DNA from: Planctomycetota bacterium
GTDB taxonomy: Bacteria; Planctomycetota; UBA1135; GCA-002686595
NCBI GenBank assembly: GCA_026692665.1
Contig: JAPLOF010000026.1
Span: forward strand, 1 to 64,000
Direction of reading: 5' to 3'
DNA length: 64,000 bases
Shown: one piece after another, positions 33,806-43,053 of the stretch
How the letters are laid out: every line of letters starts with the position of its first letter
Position numbering within the stretch: position 1 is the first letter of the stretch
Translations under genes and position numbers: made by a program
The notes under the pieces: model-generated
What the model was told of the DNA's origin: nothing
The model's database searches: none
Seen by the model: only the letters and a program-made list of their open reading frames with translations

Positions 33806-36466
33806 TCACGGGCAGAACGTGAACTCCAGCGCGTCCGTCGTGTCGAAGGCCGCGCCACCGGCGAACGGATCGCGGAACCAGAACTGCACGTAGCCCAGGG
33901 CTCCGGCGCTCACGCCGTTCCACGCGGCCGAGGCCAAGTTCTGCGGAGCGGAAACCACGCCGCCCGCCGCCTGCAGGGTGCCGAGACGAACCGTCGCTCC
34001 GCCGACGCAGCGCAGCCCGTTGCCGAACGGGGTCGCGGGCTGGATGGGCCGCGTGCCTCGGAAGAAGAGGCCGATCGCGTTCGCCGGCAGGTTCGAAGCG
34101 GACAGCACGAGGTTGTTGGCCGACAGGCTCGCGCTGCCGCTCGAGTCGATGCGCGCCGCCGTGCCGCTCGAGTTCGTCCCCGACGAGCAGTAGCGCGCCG
34201 CGGACGCACAGTCGCTCAGCGTCCGCACCGCCGTCAGGCGGAACGCGCCGAACGGGACCTCGGGTCGCACGTCCGAGGCCACGAGCAGCGAGCGCGCGCC
34301 GTACGTCGCGAGCGCGGGCGACGCGATGGCCTGGTCCGATGCGAGCCACACGAAGCTCGCGGGATCCAGCACGGCCCCGTTCGCCGCCACGCGCGAACCG
34401 TAGATGTCCGTGCGCTTGTCGTAGAACGTGACCTGGTTGCGCTGGTCTTCCCACGCGACGAGCCACTGCGAGCCGTCCCACGTCACCGTGGGGTTCATCT
34501 GGCGCCCGACGGCCGCGCTGAGCGTCGCGGTCACGCCGATCGAGCCGTCGTGCCCGATCCGGCGGCACACGACGTCGTTGGTGGCGTTGGCCGTGCTGCC
34601 GTAACGCCACACGACGAGCGCCCCGTCGTTCCCGTCCGCGACTTGCGGCGCGCCACCCGGCGTGCCGAGCCCGTAGCTCGTGCCGAGGCTCCCGTCCGCG
34701 TTGACGAAGGCCGCCACGACGTCGGCGATCGCGCTGTCGTGCGACCAGTTGCTCTGGTACGTGACGAGCCAGCGGCCGTCGACGGTCGCGACGCGCGCCA
34801 GCTGCGAGAAGCCGCCGCCGATGTTGATCGGCCCGGCATCGAGGAACGAGCCCGTCGCCCCGTCGAAACGGCGCACGAACGTCGAGCGGAACTCCGGGCT
34901 GAAGCTCGTCGAGTTCGTCGTGACCACGAGGAACACGCTGCCCACCGCGTCCACGTCGGCGGAGGCGCCTTGCATGACCGCGATGGGGGCGGGGTCGACG
35001 AACGAACCGTCGGGCCGCATCCGCCGCGCGACGACGTTCGAGCCGTCGTTCCAGACGACGCAGAACACGGAGCCGTTCCAGGCGATGCCGGCGCCGGCGT
35101 ACGTCGTCGCGCTGCCCGCCAGGATCGGCTCGGAATCGATCGCGTTGCCTTGGACGCCGAGGCGCTGCACGAGAACGCGCCGCGTCGCGCCGAGAGCGCT
35201 CTCGAAGGCGATGGCGTACCCGTCAGGACCGGCACAGACCGCCGGCCGCAGTTGCGCGGGCGCGGCCGTGCTGCACGGCGTCGTGGCTCCCAGTGCGAAC
35301 GAAGCGCTCGCGGCACGCGTCGAGATCTCGTTCGAGCCCAGCGATCCCGGCCCGAAGGAACTCCACGCGAAGACCGCGCCGCCGCCCAGGCCACCCGCGA
35401 GCGCGGGACTTTGCAGCGTCGCGCCGGCCGGCGCCTGGACCACCAGGCCGCCCGGATCCACGGGGCTCCCGTTCGCGGCGACGCGAATGCCGAGGATGCC
35501 CTGCGTCACATGTTGGGCGCCGATCCACCAGCGCGTCCCGTCCCACGCGGGCGCGGCGAGCGCGTTCACGCCGCTGAAGAGCGACACTCCCCCGGGGTTC
35601 AGCACCGTCCCGTCGAGCGCGATCGGCGAACCCACGACGCCCGAGCCCGAGAACCAGGCCGCGTAGTAGGAGTTGCCGCTCGTTCCCAGGTTGGAGCCCG
35701 GGATGTCGAAGACGGACCCGATGGGGGCCAGGCTCGCGCCGAAGCGCCGGGCCACGGGGTTGCTCGCACCCGACCAGGACAGGAGCACCTGTCCCTGCGC
35801 CGCGACCACGCGGATCCCGAAGTGGAGGAAGTACTCGGCCGGCTGCAACACGACGGGCGTCGGGGTCAGCAGCATGCCGTTGGCCCCGACGCGGATGCCG
35901 ACGAGGTCGTTGTCCCCGGCCGACGTGCCCTCGGCGGCCACGACCCACTCCGCGCCGTTCGCGCACATCGACCAGATCGAGCTCGAGCTCGTGCTCGTGC
36001 GGATCAGGATCGACTGCGGATCGAGCACGACGCCCGCCGACGACACGCGCGCTCCGCGCAGGTAGTCGCCGTAGTAGCTGAACGCCGGGTCCTGCGATTC
36101 CCAGACGACGAGCCAGCTCTCGCCGTTCCAGGCGACCTGCGGGTTGCGCTGGTAGCCGTAACGCGTCGTGACGGGGATCGGCGTCGCGTCGAGCGGCGTG
36201 CCGCTCGCGTCGAGCCGCATCGCGTAGACGTCGAGGTCCGTGGTCTGCTCGCCGCCCACGACGAGCGCGCGCGAATCGGACCAGACGGCGAGGTACCCGC
36301 CGCCGCCCGCCGCGATGCGTGGAACGGTCTGCTCGCCGGTCGATGCTCCTGGCGTCGTGTCTCCAGGAAGCCAGGCGGGCGCGCTGAGTTGGGGGGCCTG
36401 CCCGAACGCCAGAGCGCCGAGCGTGGAGGTGAGGGAGATCGCAATCAGGAGGGGAGAGAGCTTCAT
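33806..36466 (-). CDS. large secreted repeat protein (beta-propeller-like)
   Basis: An 886-residue exported protein. ATG 36466 gives a signal peptide (MKLSPLLIAISLTSTLGALA) with AAAGGA upstream. The body is about a dozen repeats of a WDG/WNG pattern: AWNGESWLVVWESQ, WDGTRWWIGA, WNGSVFCVVW, WDGSQWLVAWEDQRN, each followed by DIYGSRVAANGAVLDP-type strands. This resembles FG-GAP/beta-propeller surface proteins common in planctomycetes and myxobacteria. The last 170 residues (SGTAARIDSSGSASLSANN onward, ending LEFTFCP) are a separate beta domain also seen in planctomycete secreted proteins. Probably cell-surface or extracellular binding; no catalytic motif. Confidence 0.85.
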   Translation of the reverse strand: MKLSPLLIAISLTSTLGALAFGQAPQLSAPAWLPGDTTPGASTGEQTVPRIAAGGGGYLAVWSDSRALVVGGEQTTDLDVYAMRLDASGTPLDATPIPVTTRYGYQRNPQVAWNGESWLVVWESQDPAFSYYGDYLRGARVSSAGVVLDPQSILIRTSTSSSSIWSMCANGAEWVVAAEGTSAGDNDLVGIRVGANGMLLTPTPVVLQPAEYFLHFGIRVVAAQGQVLLSWSGASNPVARRFGASLAPIGSVFDIPGSNLGTSGNSYYAAWFSGSGVVGSPIALDGTVLNPGGVSLFSGVNALAAPAWDGTRWWIGAQHVTQGILGIRVAANGSPVDPGGLVVQAPAGATLQSPALAGGLGGGAVFAWSSFGPGSLGSNEISTRAASASFALGATTPCSTAAPAQLRPAVCAGPDGYAIAFESALGATRRVLVQRLGVQGNAIDSEPILAGSATTYAGAGIAWNGSVFCVVWNDGSNVVARRMRPDGSFVDPAPIAVMQGASADVDAVGSVFLVVTTNSTSFSPEFRSTFVRRFDGATGSFLDAGPINIGGGFSQLARVATVDGRWLVTYQSNWSHDSAIADVVAAFVNADGSLGTSYGLGTPGGAPQVADGNDGALVVWRYGSTANATNDVVCRRIGHDGSIGVTATLSAAVGRQMNPTVTWDGSQWLVAWEDQRNQVTFYDKRTDIYGSRVAANGAVLDPASFVWLASDQAIASPALATYGARSLLVASDVRPEVPFGAFRLTAVRTLSDCASAARYCSSGTNSSGTAARIDSSGSASLSANNLVLSASNLPANAIGLFFRGTRPIQPATPFGNGLRCVGGATVRLGTLQAAGGVVSAPQNLASAAWNGVSAGALGYVQFWFRDPFAGGAAFDTTDALEFTFCP

Positions 36467-36834
36467 GTCGGTCGTTCCTTTCGCACCCGCTCTTCCAGGA
36501 GTGGGTGCCGACATTCCCGAGCAACAATCATGCTCCCTCGCAGGGGTGCTCCGCGGCATGCGGACGAATGCGCAGATGCGCGACGCGCACGACGTAGATC
36601 GGGCGAAGCGCGGTGCGTACGCCGTGCGGACCGCATCCGAATCCCGGAAGCTCGTCCAACTCCAGGACGCAGGGTCGACGCCGTGCGCCTCGGATCGGCG
36701 CGTTCGCCACGCGGCCGCCCTGGGCCCCGTATCGGAGGGGCCGCTCCGGAGTCTGGTCGGCGTGACGGGTGCTCGATAACCTCCCTCCCCACCCCACGAC
36801 AGAACCCGGCACCGACACCGACTAGGAACGACCG
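36467..36834. other. 368-bp divergent intergenic region
   Basis: Must hold the promoters of the gene at 36466 (minus) and the TerB-like gene (plus). A hairpin, GCACCCGCTC ttccag GAGTGGGTGC (36483-36508, one G-T pair), lies in the minus-strand leader about 16 bases from its ATG. Both genes share the pre-start string AGGAACGACCGA just before ATG. No coding frame is credible here. Confidence 0.45.
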
Positions 36835-37416
36835 ATGGCATCCGACAACCTCGACGCACTGCACGGCCGCGGCCACAGCCTGGAGGAGGAGTTCTTCAAG
36901 CGCGAGGACGCGAAGCTCCTGGACAAGCTGCGCGCCCTCAAGAACGCCGAGACCACGCGCGACCTGATCTCCCGGGCGACCGGCATCACGAACAAGGCAC
37001 GGCTCGACAAGCTCATGGAGCTGAAGATCGGGGGCGAGACGGCCGCCGCGCTGTCGGTGCTGCCCATCGTCGAAGTCGCCTGGGCCGACGGCTCGGTCGA
37101 CGCCAAGGAGCGCGCGTACATCATCCAGCACGCCGCCACGAAGGGCTTCGTCCCCGGCACGACCGAGTACGCCCTCCTGGAGATCTGGCTCGAGAAGCGG
37201 CCCGAACCGCGCTACTTCGTGGCCTGGACGCATCTGGTCCACGGCCTGTCGGAGCAGCTGAGCGACGCCGAGAACGACCACCTCAAGAAGCTGGTCCTGG
37301 AACGCGCGCGGGCCATCGCCAGCGTCAGCGGCGGAGTGCTCGGGATGGCGAAGATCTCGGCCGGTGAATCCGCGATGCTGGCGAAGCTCGAGAAGGTGTT
37401 CGAGCGGCGGAGCTGA
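36835..37416 (+). CDS. TerB-like protein
   Basis: A 193-residue cytoplasmic, mostly helical protein. The core LSVLPIVEVAWADGSVDAKE matches the TerB (tellurite-resistance) helical domain, in which the Asp/Glu residues bind metal. It is preceded by a charged N-terminal helix (SLEEEFFKREDAKLLDKLRA). A second acidic helix (SEQLSDAENDHLKKLVLE) forms the rest of the domain. AGGAA lies before ATG 36835. TerB domains occur in stress and membrane-surveillance proteins; no other ter gene is near, so the role is unknown. Confidence 0.75.
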   Translation: MASDNLDALHGRGHSLEEEFFKREDAKLLDKLRALKNAETTRDLISRATGITNKARLDKLMELKIGGETAAALSVLPIVEVAWADGSVDAKERAYIIQHAATKGFVPGTTEYALLEIWLEKRPEPRYFVAWTHLVHGLSEQLSDAENDHLKKLVLERARAIASVSGGVLGMAKISAGESAMLAKLEKVFERRS

Positions 37417-37490
37417 ACCGCGCCGATCTGCAAGCCCCGGGACGGATCGGCGATTCCGGGGCCCGGACGAGCGGGCAGGCGATCCCTCGC

Positions 37491-38177
37491 TCAGGCGGAC
37501 GCGCTGTCCGCGACGCCCGCATGCAGCTCCACGATCCGCCACCCGCGCGCCGCGGCGTGAGCGCGCAGGCGCGGGTCGGCGTTCACGGCGACCGGGTTCG
37601 CGACCTTTTCCAGGAGCGGGAGGTCGTTGTGGCTGTCGCTGTAGAACCAGCTCTCGGCGACGTCGCTCCACGCCAGCCCGCGCGCCGCGAGCCACGCCAC
37701 GAGCCGCGTGACCTTCCCCGCGCGGAAGCACGGCACGCCCGCGACGCGGCCCGTGAAGCGCTCCGCGTCGCGCTCGGGCTCGGTCGCGATCAGGTGCTGG
37801 ATGCCGAGCTCGCGCGCGATCGGCGCGGTCAGCCAGGCGTTGGTGGCCGTGATCAGTGCGATCTCGTGCCCGCGATCCGCGTGCTCGCGGACCAGTGCGC
37901 GCGCCCCGTCCGAGATGCGCGGCCGGATGCACTCGGCCAACCACTCGTCGCGCCAGCCGAGCAGCGCGCCGCGCTCCTCGCGCGCGAGGGGGGCCAACTG
38001 GAAGTCGAGGAACGCGTCGATGTCGAGCGTCCCGGCGTGGTACTCGCGGTGGAACGCCCTCACGCGCTCGACGTCGAGGACTCCGCGGGCGCCGAGGACC
38101 TCGCTCCACAGGAGGTCGCTGTCGCCGTCGAGCAGCGTGCGATCCAGGTCGAAGAGCGCGAGGCGCAGGGGCGTCAC
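37491..38177 (-). CDS. HAD-IB family phosphatase (SerB-like)
   Basis: A 228-residue phosphatase of the haloacid dehalogenase superfamily, subfamily IB. Motif I is LALFDLDRTLLDGD (nucleophile and acid Asp), motif II is ALITATNAWLT, the motif III Lys is in FRAGKVTRL, and motif IV is FYSDSHNDLPLLE. The cap is helical (FHREYHAGTLDIDAF). Start is uncertain: GTG 38177 begins just before the first strand as usual, GTG 38192 or TTG 38270 would add up to 31 poorly conserved residues. Substrate may be a phosphoserine-like or lipid phosphate. Divergent from the aminopeptidase gene. Confidence 0.85.
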   Translation of the reverse strand: MTPLRLALFDLDRTLLDGDSDLLWSEVLGARGVLDVERVRAFHREYHAGTLDIDAFLDFQLAPLAREERGALLGWRDEWLAECIRPRISDGARALVREHADRGHEIALITATNAWLTAPIARELGIQHLIATEPERDAERFTGRVAGVPCFRAGKVTRLVAWLAARGLAWSDVAESWFYSDSHNDLPLLEKVANPVAVNADPRLRAHAAARGWRIVELHAGVADSASA

Positions 38178-38314
38178 CGCCCCGAGGGTCACCGACGCGG
38201 CGCGGATCGGCAAGGGCGTCTCGGCGGGTTCGAGGTCCGAAAAAGGGCTGACCGGGGCAGCGTTGCCCAAAGTGCCAGCCCCAGGAGGCTCCGAAGGGGA
38301 CTATCCTCAGGTGC

Positions 38315-39793
38315 ATGCCCGCACCCGTCCCGATCTACGCCCTGGCCCTCGCCGCGCTGGCAACGTCCGCGGCCCACGCCCACACGCCCGCCGCGGACTC
38401 AGGCCCGACCTCGAGCGGCGAGTCGCCCGTCGCGGGTCAGGAGCACGTGCGGCGCTGCGGGCTCGGCGCGAAGTTCCACGCCGGTCGGCGCGCGGCGCTC
38501 GTGGCCGAGCTGCGGAAAGAGACGCCCAACGGGCTCGTGCTCGTGCGCGGCCTGCCGTCGCAGCGCGACTACGAGCGCTTCCAGCAGGACAAGACGTTCT
38601 GGTACCTGACCGGCGTCGAGAGCCCGAACGCGGTGCTGCTCATGGACCTCGCGAGCGGAGACGAGATCCTCTTCCTGCCCAAGCCCAACGCGATGAAGGA
38701 GCGCTGGGAAGGCGAGCAATGGGACAGCGAGGACGAGTGGATCCGCGCGACGACGGGTTTCCGCGAAGTGCGGCCGGGATCGGAGCTCGTGGGGCTCCTC
38801 AAGGAGCGTGCCGCGGCCGCGAAGGTCGTCTGGATCAGCAAGGAGCCGTGGATCACGCTGGCCGGCTGCTACGACCTGGCCGTCCCGTACGACCGCGCGA
38901 TCGAGCGCGATCCGCTCGACGGACGCACGAGCCGCGAGAACGCGCTGCAGGACAAGCTCGAGGACACGTTCGCGTTCGAAGTGCGCGACTGCGCGCCGGT
39001 CCTGGCCGAGATGCGCCGCGTGAAGACGCCCGAGGAGCTCGCCGCGCTGCGCCGCGCGTCGGAGACCGGGGCTCGCGCGATGTCCGAGGCGATCCGATCG
39101 ACGCGCGCCGGGCTGACGGAGAGGCACCTGGAGGCCGTGATGAGCTTCGTGCACCGCGCCGAGGGTGCCGCGGGTCCCGGATACCACGGAATCGTGGGCT
39201 GCGGACCGAACGCGCTGATCCTGCACTACAGCCAGGTCGGCCGCGATCTGCGCGCCGGCGAGATGCTGCTGCTGGACTACGCGCCGGAGTTCGACCACTA
39301 CGTCTCGGACATCACGCGCTCGTGGCCGGTGGACGGCGTGTTCACGCCGCGGATGGCCGAGATCTACGACGCGGTGCTGGCGTCGCAGCTGGCGGGGATC
39401 GCCGAGGTGCGCCCGGGTCGCACCATGGCCGACGTCGAGAAGGCCTGCCGGCGCGTGCTCAGCGAGCGCGGGATGCTGAAGCTCCTGCCGCACGGCACGT
39501 GCCACTACGTCGGCATGGAAGTGCACGACGTGGGCGAGAACGCGAAGCCGCTCGTCCCGGGCGTCGTGTTCACGGTGGAGCCGGGCCTGTACGACCCGGC
39601 CAGCGGCATCGGCGTGCGGATCGAGGACGTCGTGGTCGTGACCGAGACGGGCTGCGAGGTGATCTCCGCGGGGGTGACGAAGGACCGCGCCGAGCTGACG
39701 CGCCTGATCGCCGAAGAGGGGATTCTCGATCGGTGGACGAGCGGCGAAGCGCCGGCTCTCGAGACGGTCTCGACCACGACCACTCCGCGCTGA
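38315..39793 (+). CDS. exported Xaa-Pro aminopeptidase (M24B)
   Basis: A 492-residue metallopeptidase with a signal peptide (IYALALAALATSAAHAHT). N-terminal creatinase-type domain (FQQDKTFWYLTGVESPNAVL), then the pita-bread M24 domain with all five metal ligands: two Asp in LLLDYAPEFDHYVSDITR, His in HGTCHYVGMEVHD, Glu in FTVEPGLYDP, and Glu in VRIEDVVVV. PepP-like enzymes remove an N-terminal residue before proline using two Mn ions. Export suggests a role in using external peptides. A terminator hairpin follows at 39836. Confidence 0.92.
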   Translation: MPAPVPIYALALAALATSAAHAHTPAADSGPTSSGESPVAGQEHVRRCGLGAKFHAGRRAALVAELRKETPNGLVLVRGLPSQRDYERFQQDKTFWYLTGVESPNAVLLMDLASGDEILFLPKPNAMKERWEGEQWDSEDEWIRATTGFREVRPGSELVGLLKERAAAAKVVWISKEPWITLAGCYDLAVPYDRAIERDPLDGRTSRENALQDKLEDTFAFEVRDCAPVLAEMRRVKTPEELAALRRASETGARAMSEAIRSTRAGLTERHLEAVMSFVHRAEGAAGPGYHGIVGCGPNALILHYSQVGRDLRAGEMLLLDYAPEFDHYVSDITRSWPVDGVFTPRMAEIYDAVLASQLAGIAEVRPGRTMADVEKACRRVLSERGMLKLLPHGTCHYVGMEVHDVGENAKPLVPGVVFTVEPGLYDPASGIGVRIEDVVVVTETGCEVISAGVTKDRAELTRLIAEEGILDRWTSGEAPALETVSTTTTPR

Positions 39794-39835
39794 CGGTTCG
39801 CGCATGTCCCGGCGCCGCCGCAGCGTTTCCGTCCT

Positions 39836-39860
39836 GGACCGCGAAGGACTTTCGCGGTCC
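39836..39860 (+). terminator. terminator hairpin after the aminopeptidase
   Basis: GGACCGCGAA ggact TTCGCGGTCC is a perfect 10-bp stem with a 5-base loop, 43 bp after the stop. It is followed by TACGG, not by a T-run. Confidence 0.65.
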
Positions 39861-40435
39861 TACGGTCGGCGCACGCCGCGGTCCGACAGGGCCTCTGCGA
39901 CGGCGGCGGCGCGTCCGCCTGGGAGCCCGCGGGGCTCCACCCGGCCCAGATCGACACCTTGGACGCTGCAGCAGTTCCGGGTCCGGCGCACGCGGGCTCT
40001 CCTCAGGGGGAGCCCGCGTCCTTTCTTCTGCGCGGCGAGCGGGGGCCGAGCGCGGAGTCGGGTCTACGGACTCTGGAGGAGTGCCTCGTCGCCGCGGCGA
40101 TGGGCCGTGGAGATCGCCCAGTGTTTCCAGTCGTCGGCTCCTGATCGCGAGGAGATCGACGCCAGCCATGTGGGGAGGCGCGGATCAGAGCGCCCGGCGC
40201 GGACGAGGAGCACGGCCGCGCCTTGCATGGCCGGCAACGACTCGGGTTCGACCTCCAGCGACCGGACGGCAGCTACCTTGTTGGCTGTAACGAAACCCCT
40301 TCCGCTTTGACGTAGCCATCCAGGACCGACGCCGCCGTCTCCCAGAGCCCCACGGGGCAGGCAGGTAGGTGCGCCCGATGGGGACCGCCACACGATGCTC
40401 GCCGGCACACGGTTCCGCGTGCGCAAGGGCTCCCG
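39861..40435. other. 575-bp gap without a credible gene
   Basis: It holds a second terminator (39990-40027) and otherwise nothing recognisable. Frames such as 40064-40426 or 39804-40310 have no domain, poor composition and no ribosome site. Confidence 0.5.
39990..40027 (+). terminator. intrinsic terminator with T-rich tail
   Basis: ACGCGGGCTC tcctcagggg GAGCCCGCGT followed by CCTTTCTT is a 10-bp stem with a T-rich tail, the most classical terminator in the window. No recognised gene lies directly before it, so it either backs up the hairpin at 39836 or ends an unseen small RNA. Confidence 0.7.
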
Positions 40436-41566
40436 CTATCCACGTGGCGGCGTGAGGCGCTCCGCGAGCCTGTAGCTCGTGCTGCGCCCTCCACCGGGGT
40501 TCTGCACGAGGAGACCGTGCAGCACGAGTACCTGGATGTCGCGCAGCGCGGTGTCGGCCGAGCACGTGGCGAGCTTCGCGTACTTGGATGTCGTCAGGAA
40601 TCCCTCGAAGCCGTTCAGCATGCGGGTGACGACCAGGCGCTGACGCGGGTTGAGCGAGTGCCGGCTGGCGTGCTGCCAGAACTTGGCCCTGTGCAGCACC
40701 GCCGCGAGGTCCCGCTCCGCATTGCCGATCGCGCGCTCGAGGCAGCCCAGGAACCACGCGTGCCACGGCGTGATGTCGAGTCCGCCGCGCTGCGCGTGCT
40801 CGAGCTCTCGGTAGTAGTCCCTCCGCTCAGCCTCGATCTGCGAGGACATGCTGTAGAAGCGGTCGCTCGTCCCGTCGGCGTGCGCCAGCGCCATGTCGGC
40901 GATCGCGCGGGCGATCCGGCCGTTGCCGTCGTCGAACGGGTGGATCGTCACGAACCACAAGTGCGCGAGGCTCGCTCGCAGCACGGGGTCGAGCGCGGAG
41001 GGCGCGTTGAACCACGCGAGGAAGCGCCGCATCTCGTCGGGCAGGCGGTCCGCTTCCGGCGCGACGAAGTGCACCGTCTCGCGACCCATCGGGCCGGAGA
41101 CGACCTGCATCGGGCCGGACTCCGCGGTCCGCCAGGCTCCGACCACGATCGGCGTCATCCCAGTGCGGCCCGGCGGGAAGAGCGCGGCGTGCCAGGCGCA
41201 CAGGCGTTCCTCGGTGAGCCGCATCGCGTGGCCGCGGGTGGCGTCGACCATCATCTCGACCACGCCTTCGACGTCCCTGCCGGCCGTGGGCAGGCCGCCG
41301 GCATCGAGTCCGAGTCGGCGCGCGATCGAGGAGCGCACTTCGGCCGGGTCGAGCTCCTCGCCTTCGATGGCCGAGGACTTCACGACGTCGCTGGTGAGCA
41401 CGGTCAGGCTGGCCTCGTTGCGCAGCTCGAAGCCGAGGCCCTCCATCTGGCCCAGCAGCCGGCCTTGCTTGTGCCGCACGGTCGTCAGCCCGTCGGCGAG
41501 CTCCTCGGCGAGCCAGGTCAGCTCGGGCCAGCCGGGCCGTTGATGGATGTAGAGCATTCGCCGCAT
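40436..41566 (-). CDS. Fic-family AMP-transferase with winged-helix C-terminus
   Basis: A 376-residue class II Fic protein. N-terminal DUF4172-type helical region, then the inhibitory helix motif KSSAIEGEEL ([ST]xxxEG), the Fic core with HPFDDGNGRIAR (catalytic His and the phosphate loop), and a C-terminal winged helix (LTTSKYAKLATCSADTALRD followed by LLVQNPGGGRSTSYRL). Fic enzymes move AMP from ATP onto protein hydroxyls, and the inhibitory Glu keeps the enzyme off. ATG 41566 fits the usual start (MRRMLYIHQRPGWPELTW). Two operator-like palindromes lie at and before the start. The winged helix suggests DNA binding, possibly to these sites. Confidence 0.9.
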   Translation of the reverse strand: MRRMLYIHQRPGWPELTWLAEELADGLTTVRHKQGRLLGQMEGLGFELRNEASLTVLTSDVVKSSAIEGEELDPAEVRSSIARRLGLDAGGLPTAGRDVEGVVEMMVDATRGHAMRLTEERLCAWHAALFPPGRTGMTPIVVGAWRTAESGPMQVVSGPMGRETVHFVAPEADRLPDEMRRFLAWFNAPSALDPVLRASLAHLWFVTIHPFDDGNGRIARAIADMALAHADGTSDRFYSMSSQIEAERRDYYRELEHAQRGGLDITPWHAWFLGCLERAIGNAERDLAAVLHRAKFWQHASRHSLNPRQRLVVTRMLNGFEGFLTTSKYAKLATCSADTALRDIQVLVLHGLLVQNPGGGRSTSYRLAERLTPPRG

Positions 41567-41579
41567 GATCTGCGGTGAT
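41557..41579 (-). promoter_or_regulatory. operator-like palindrome 1 over the fic start codon
   Basis: TTCGCCGCA tgatc TGCGGTGAT is an imperfect inverted repeat with 9-base arms; the fic ATG (41564-41566 on the minus strand) lies inside it. The same design recurs 54 bp away at 41611. Binding here would directly block initiation. Autoregulation by the Fic winged helix is inferred. Confidence 0.55.
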
Positions 41580-41610
41580 TGTGGCCCGGATTCACAGCGG
41601 GGGCCAGGGA

Positions 41611-41633
41611 TTCGCCGCAGGACGTGCGGCGAA
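41611..41633 (-). promoter_or_regulatory. operator-like palindrome 2 upstream of fic
   Basis: TTCGCCGCA ggacg TGCGGCGAA is a perfect 9-bp inverted repeat with a 5-base spacer, in a 34-bp imperfect direct repeat shared with the site at 41557 (both followed by GGCCCGGA). The centre-to-centre distance is about 54 bp, close to five helical turns. A half site (ATCGCCGCAC) follows at about 41645. Confidence 0.6.
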
Positions 41634-41772
41634 TGAGGCCCGGAATCGCCGCACGGGCCGGGGACGGGGCCGGGCGAGGCGCGACGACCTCGCGCCAGGG
41701 TCGGAAGGGGGGAGCCCCTGGTCCCGACCCGCCCTGTCCATCGCGCCCTCGCGCCGTAGGATCTCCGCCCCC

Positions 41773-42895
41773 ATGGCATCGCTGAAGGACGTGTTGGATC
41801 GGTCGGTCTCCCTCGAGCGGCAGTACGAGCAGCTCAAGGTGAGTCTTTGACTACCCCACCAAGGAACGACGCTACCGCGAGATCGAGGAGCTGCAGTCCG
41901 CTCCCGACTTCTGGACGAACGCCGAGCGCGCGCAGCGGTTCGTCACCGAGATGAACGACGTGCGCTCGGTCGTCGCGCCGATGCGCAAGGTCGCGACGGC
42001 GTTCGAGGAGCTCGGGATCCTGGCCGAGATGGCCAAGGACGCGGGTGAGGCCGCCGTGATCGACGACGCCGAGGCCGCGCTCGCGGTCATCGCGGAGGCG
42101 GTCCACGATCTCGACTTCCGCGTCATGCTCGGCGGCCCGAACGACCGCTGCGGCGCGTACGTCCAGTTCACGCCCGGCGCGGGCGGCGTCGATGCGGGCG
42201 ACTGGGCCGGGATGCTCGTGCGCATGTACGTCCGCTGGGCGGAGAAGAAGGGCTACAAGGTCACCGAGGTCGAGCGCGTCGACGAGGACGCCGGCGGCAT
42301 CAAGTCGGCCACGCTCGAGATCGAGGGCGACTACGCCTTCGGGCGCCTCAAGGCCGAGACCGGCGTGCACCGCCTCGTGCGCATCAGCCCGTTCGACGCG
42401 CAGGCACGCCGCCAGACGGCGTTCGCCAGCGTCGACGTGACGCCGCTCCTCGACGACTCGATCGCGATCGACATCAACGAGAAGGACATCGAGATCGAGA
42501 CGATGCGGTCGGGCGGCGCCGGCGGCCAGAACGTGAACAAGGTCGAGACGGCCGTCCGCCTGCGCCACCTGCCCAGCGGCATCGTCATCCGCAGCCAGAG
42601 CCAGCGCAGCCAGCTCAAGAACAAGGAGATGGCGTTCAAGCTGCTCAAGGCGAAGCTCATCCAGCAGGAGGAGCAGAAGCGCGAGGCGGAGCTGAAGGGC
42701 CTGTACGGCGAGAAGAACGAGATCTCGTTCGGCAGCCAGATCCGCTCGTACGTCCTGCATCCGTACCAGATGGTCAAGGACCACCGGACGGACGTGGAGA
42801 CGGGGAACATCCAGGCCGTGCTCGACGGCGACATCGACCAGTTCATCGAGGAATACCTGCGCAAGCGCGGGGCGCAGGCGGCGAAGTCGGCCTGA
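41773..42895 (+). CDS. prfB: peptide chain release factor 2, with programmed +1 frameshift
   Basis: Release factor 2, 373 residues, terminates translation at UGA and UAA. The first 25 codons (ATG 41773, [20 protein letters not shown]) end at CTT TGA; reading continues in the +1 frame as [15 protein letters not shown]. The SPF anticodon-like tripeptide (VRISPFDAQ) identifies RF2 rather than RF1, and [13 protein letters not shown] carries the GGQ peptidyl-hydrolysis motif. The frames join exactly with one skipped base, and the length is normal. The shift makes synthesis depend on RF2 level: plentiful RF2 stops at the early UGA. The ORF track splits the gene because of the shift. Confidence 0.96.
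41834..41851 (+). promoter_or_regulatory. programmed +1 frameshift site of prfB
   Basis: AAGGTGAGTCTTTGAC: an internal Shine-Dalgarno-like AAGGTG, a 3-base gap, then the slippery CTT, the UGA stop and a following C, the context that makes UGA weak. It matches the classical RF2 site. Confidence 0.92.
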
Positions 42896-43053
42896 GCGTT
42901 GCGGGTGGACGCGGACCCACCCCGTCGACCCCACGGGACCCGCGGGACCGGGGTGCGATCGCAGGCGTGCCCGGCCCTCGATCGGGACGTTCGCCCGGCG
43001 GAAGTCGCTTAGCTCTGGGTGATTACGGTGATGGAGTTGTTCTGCTCTGCTGG

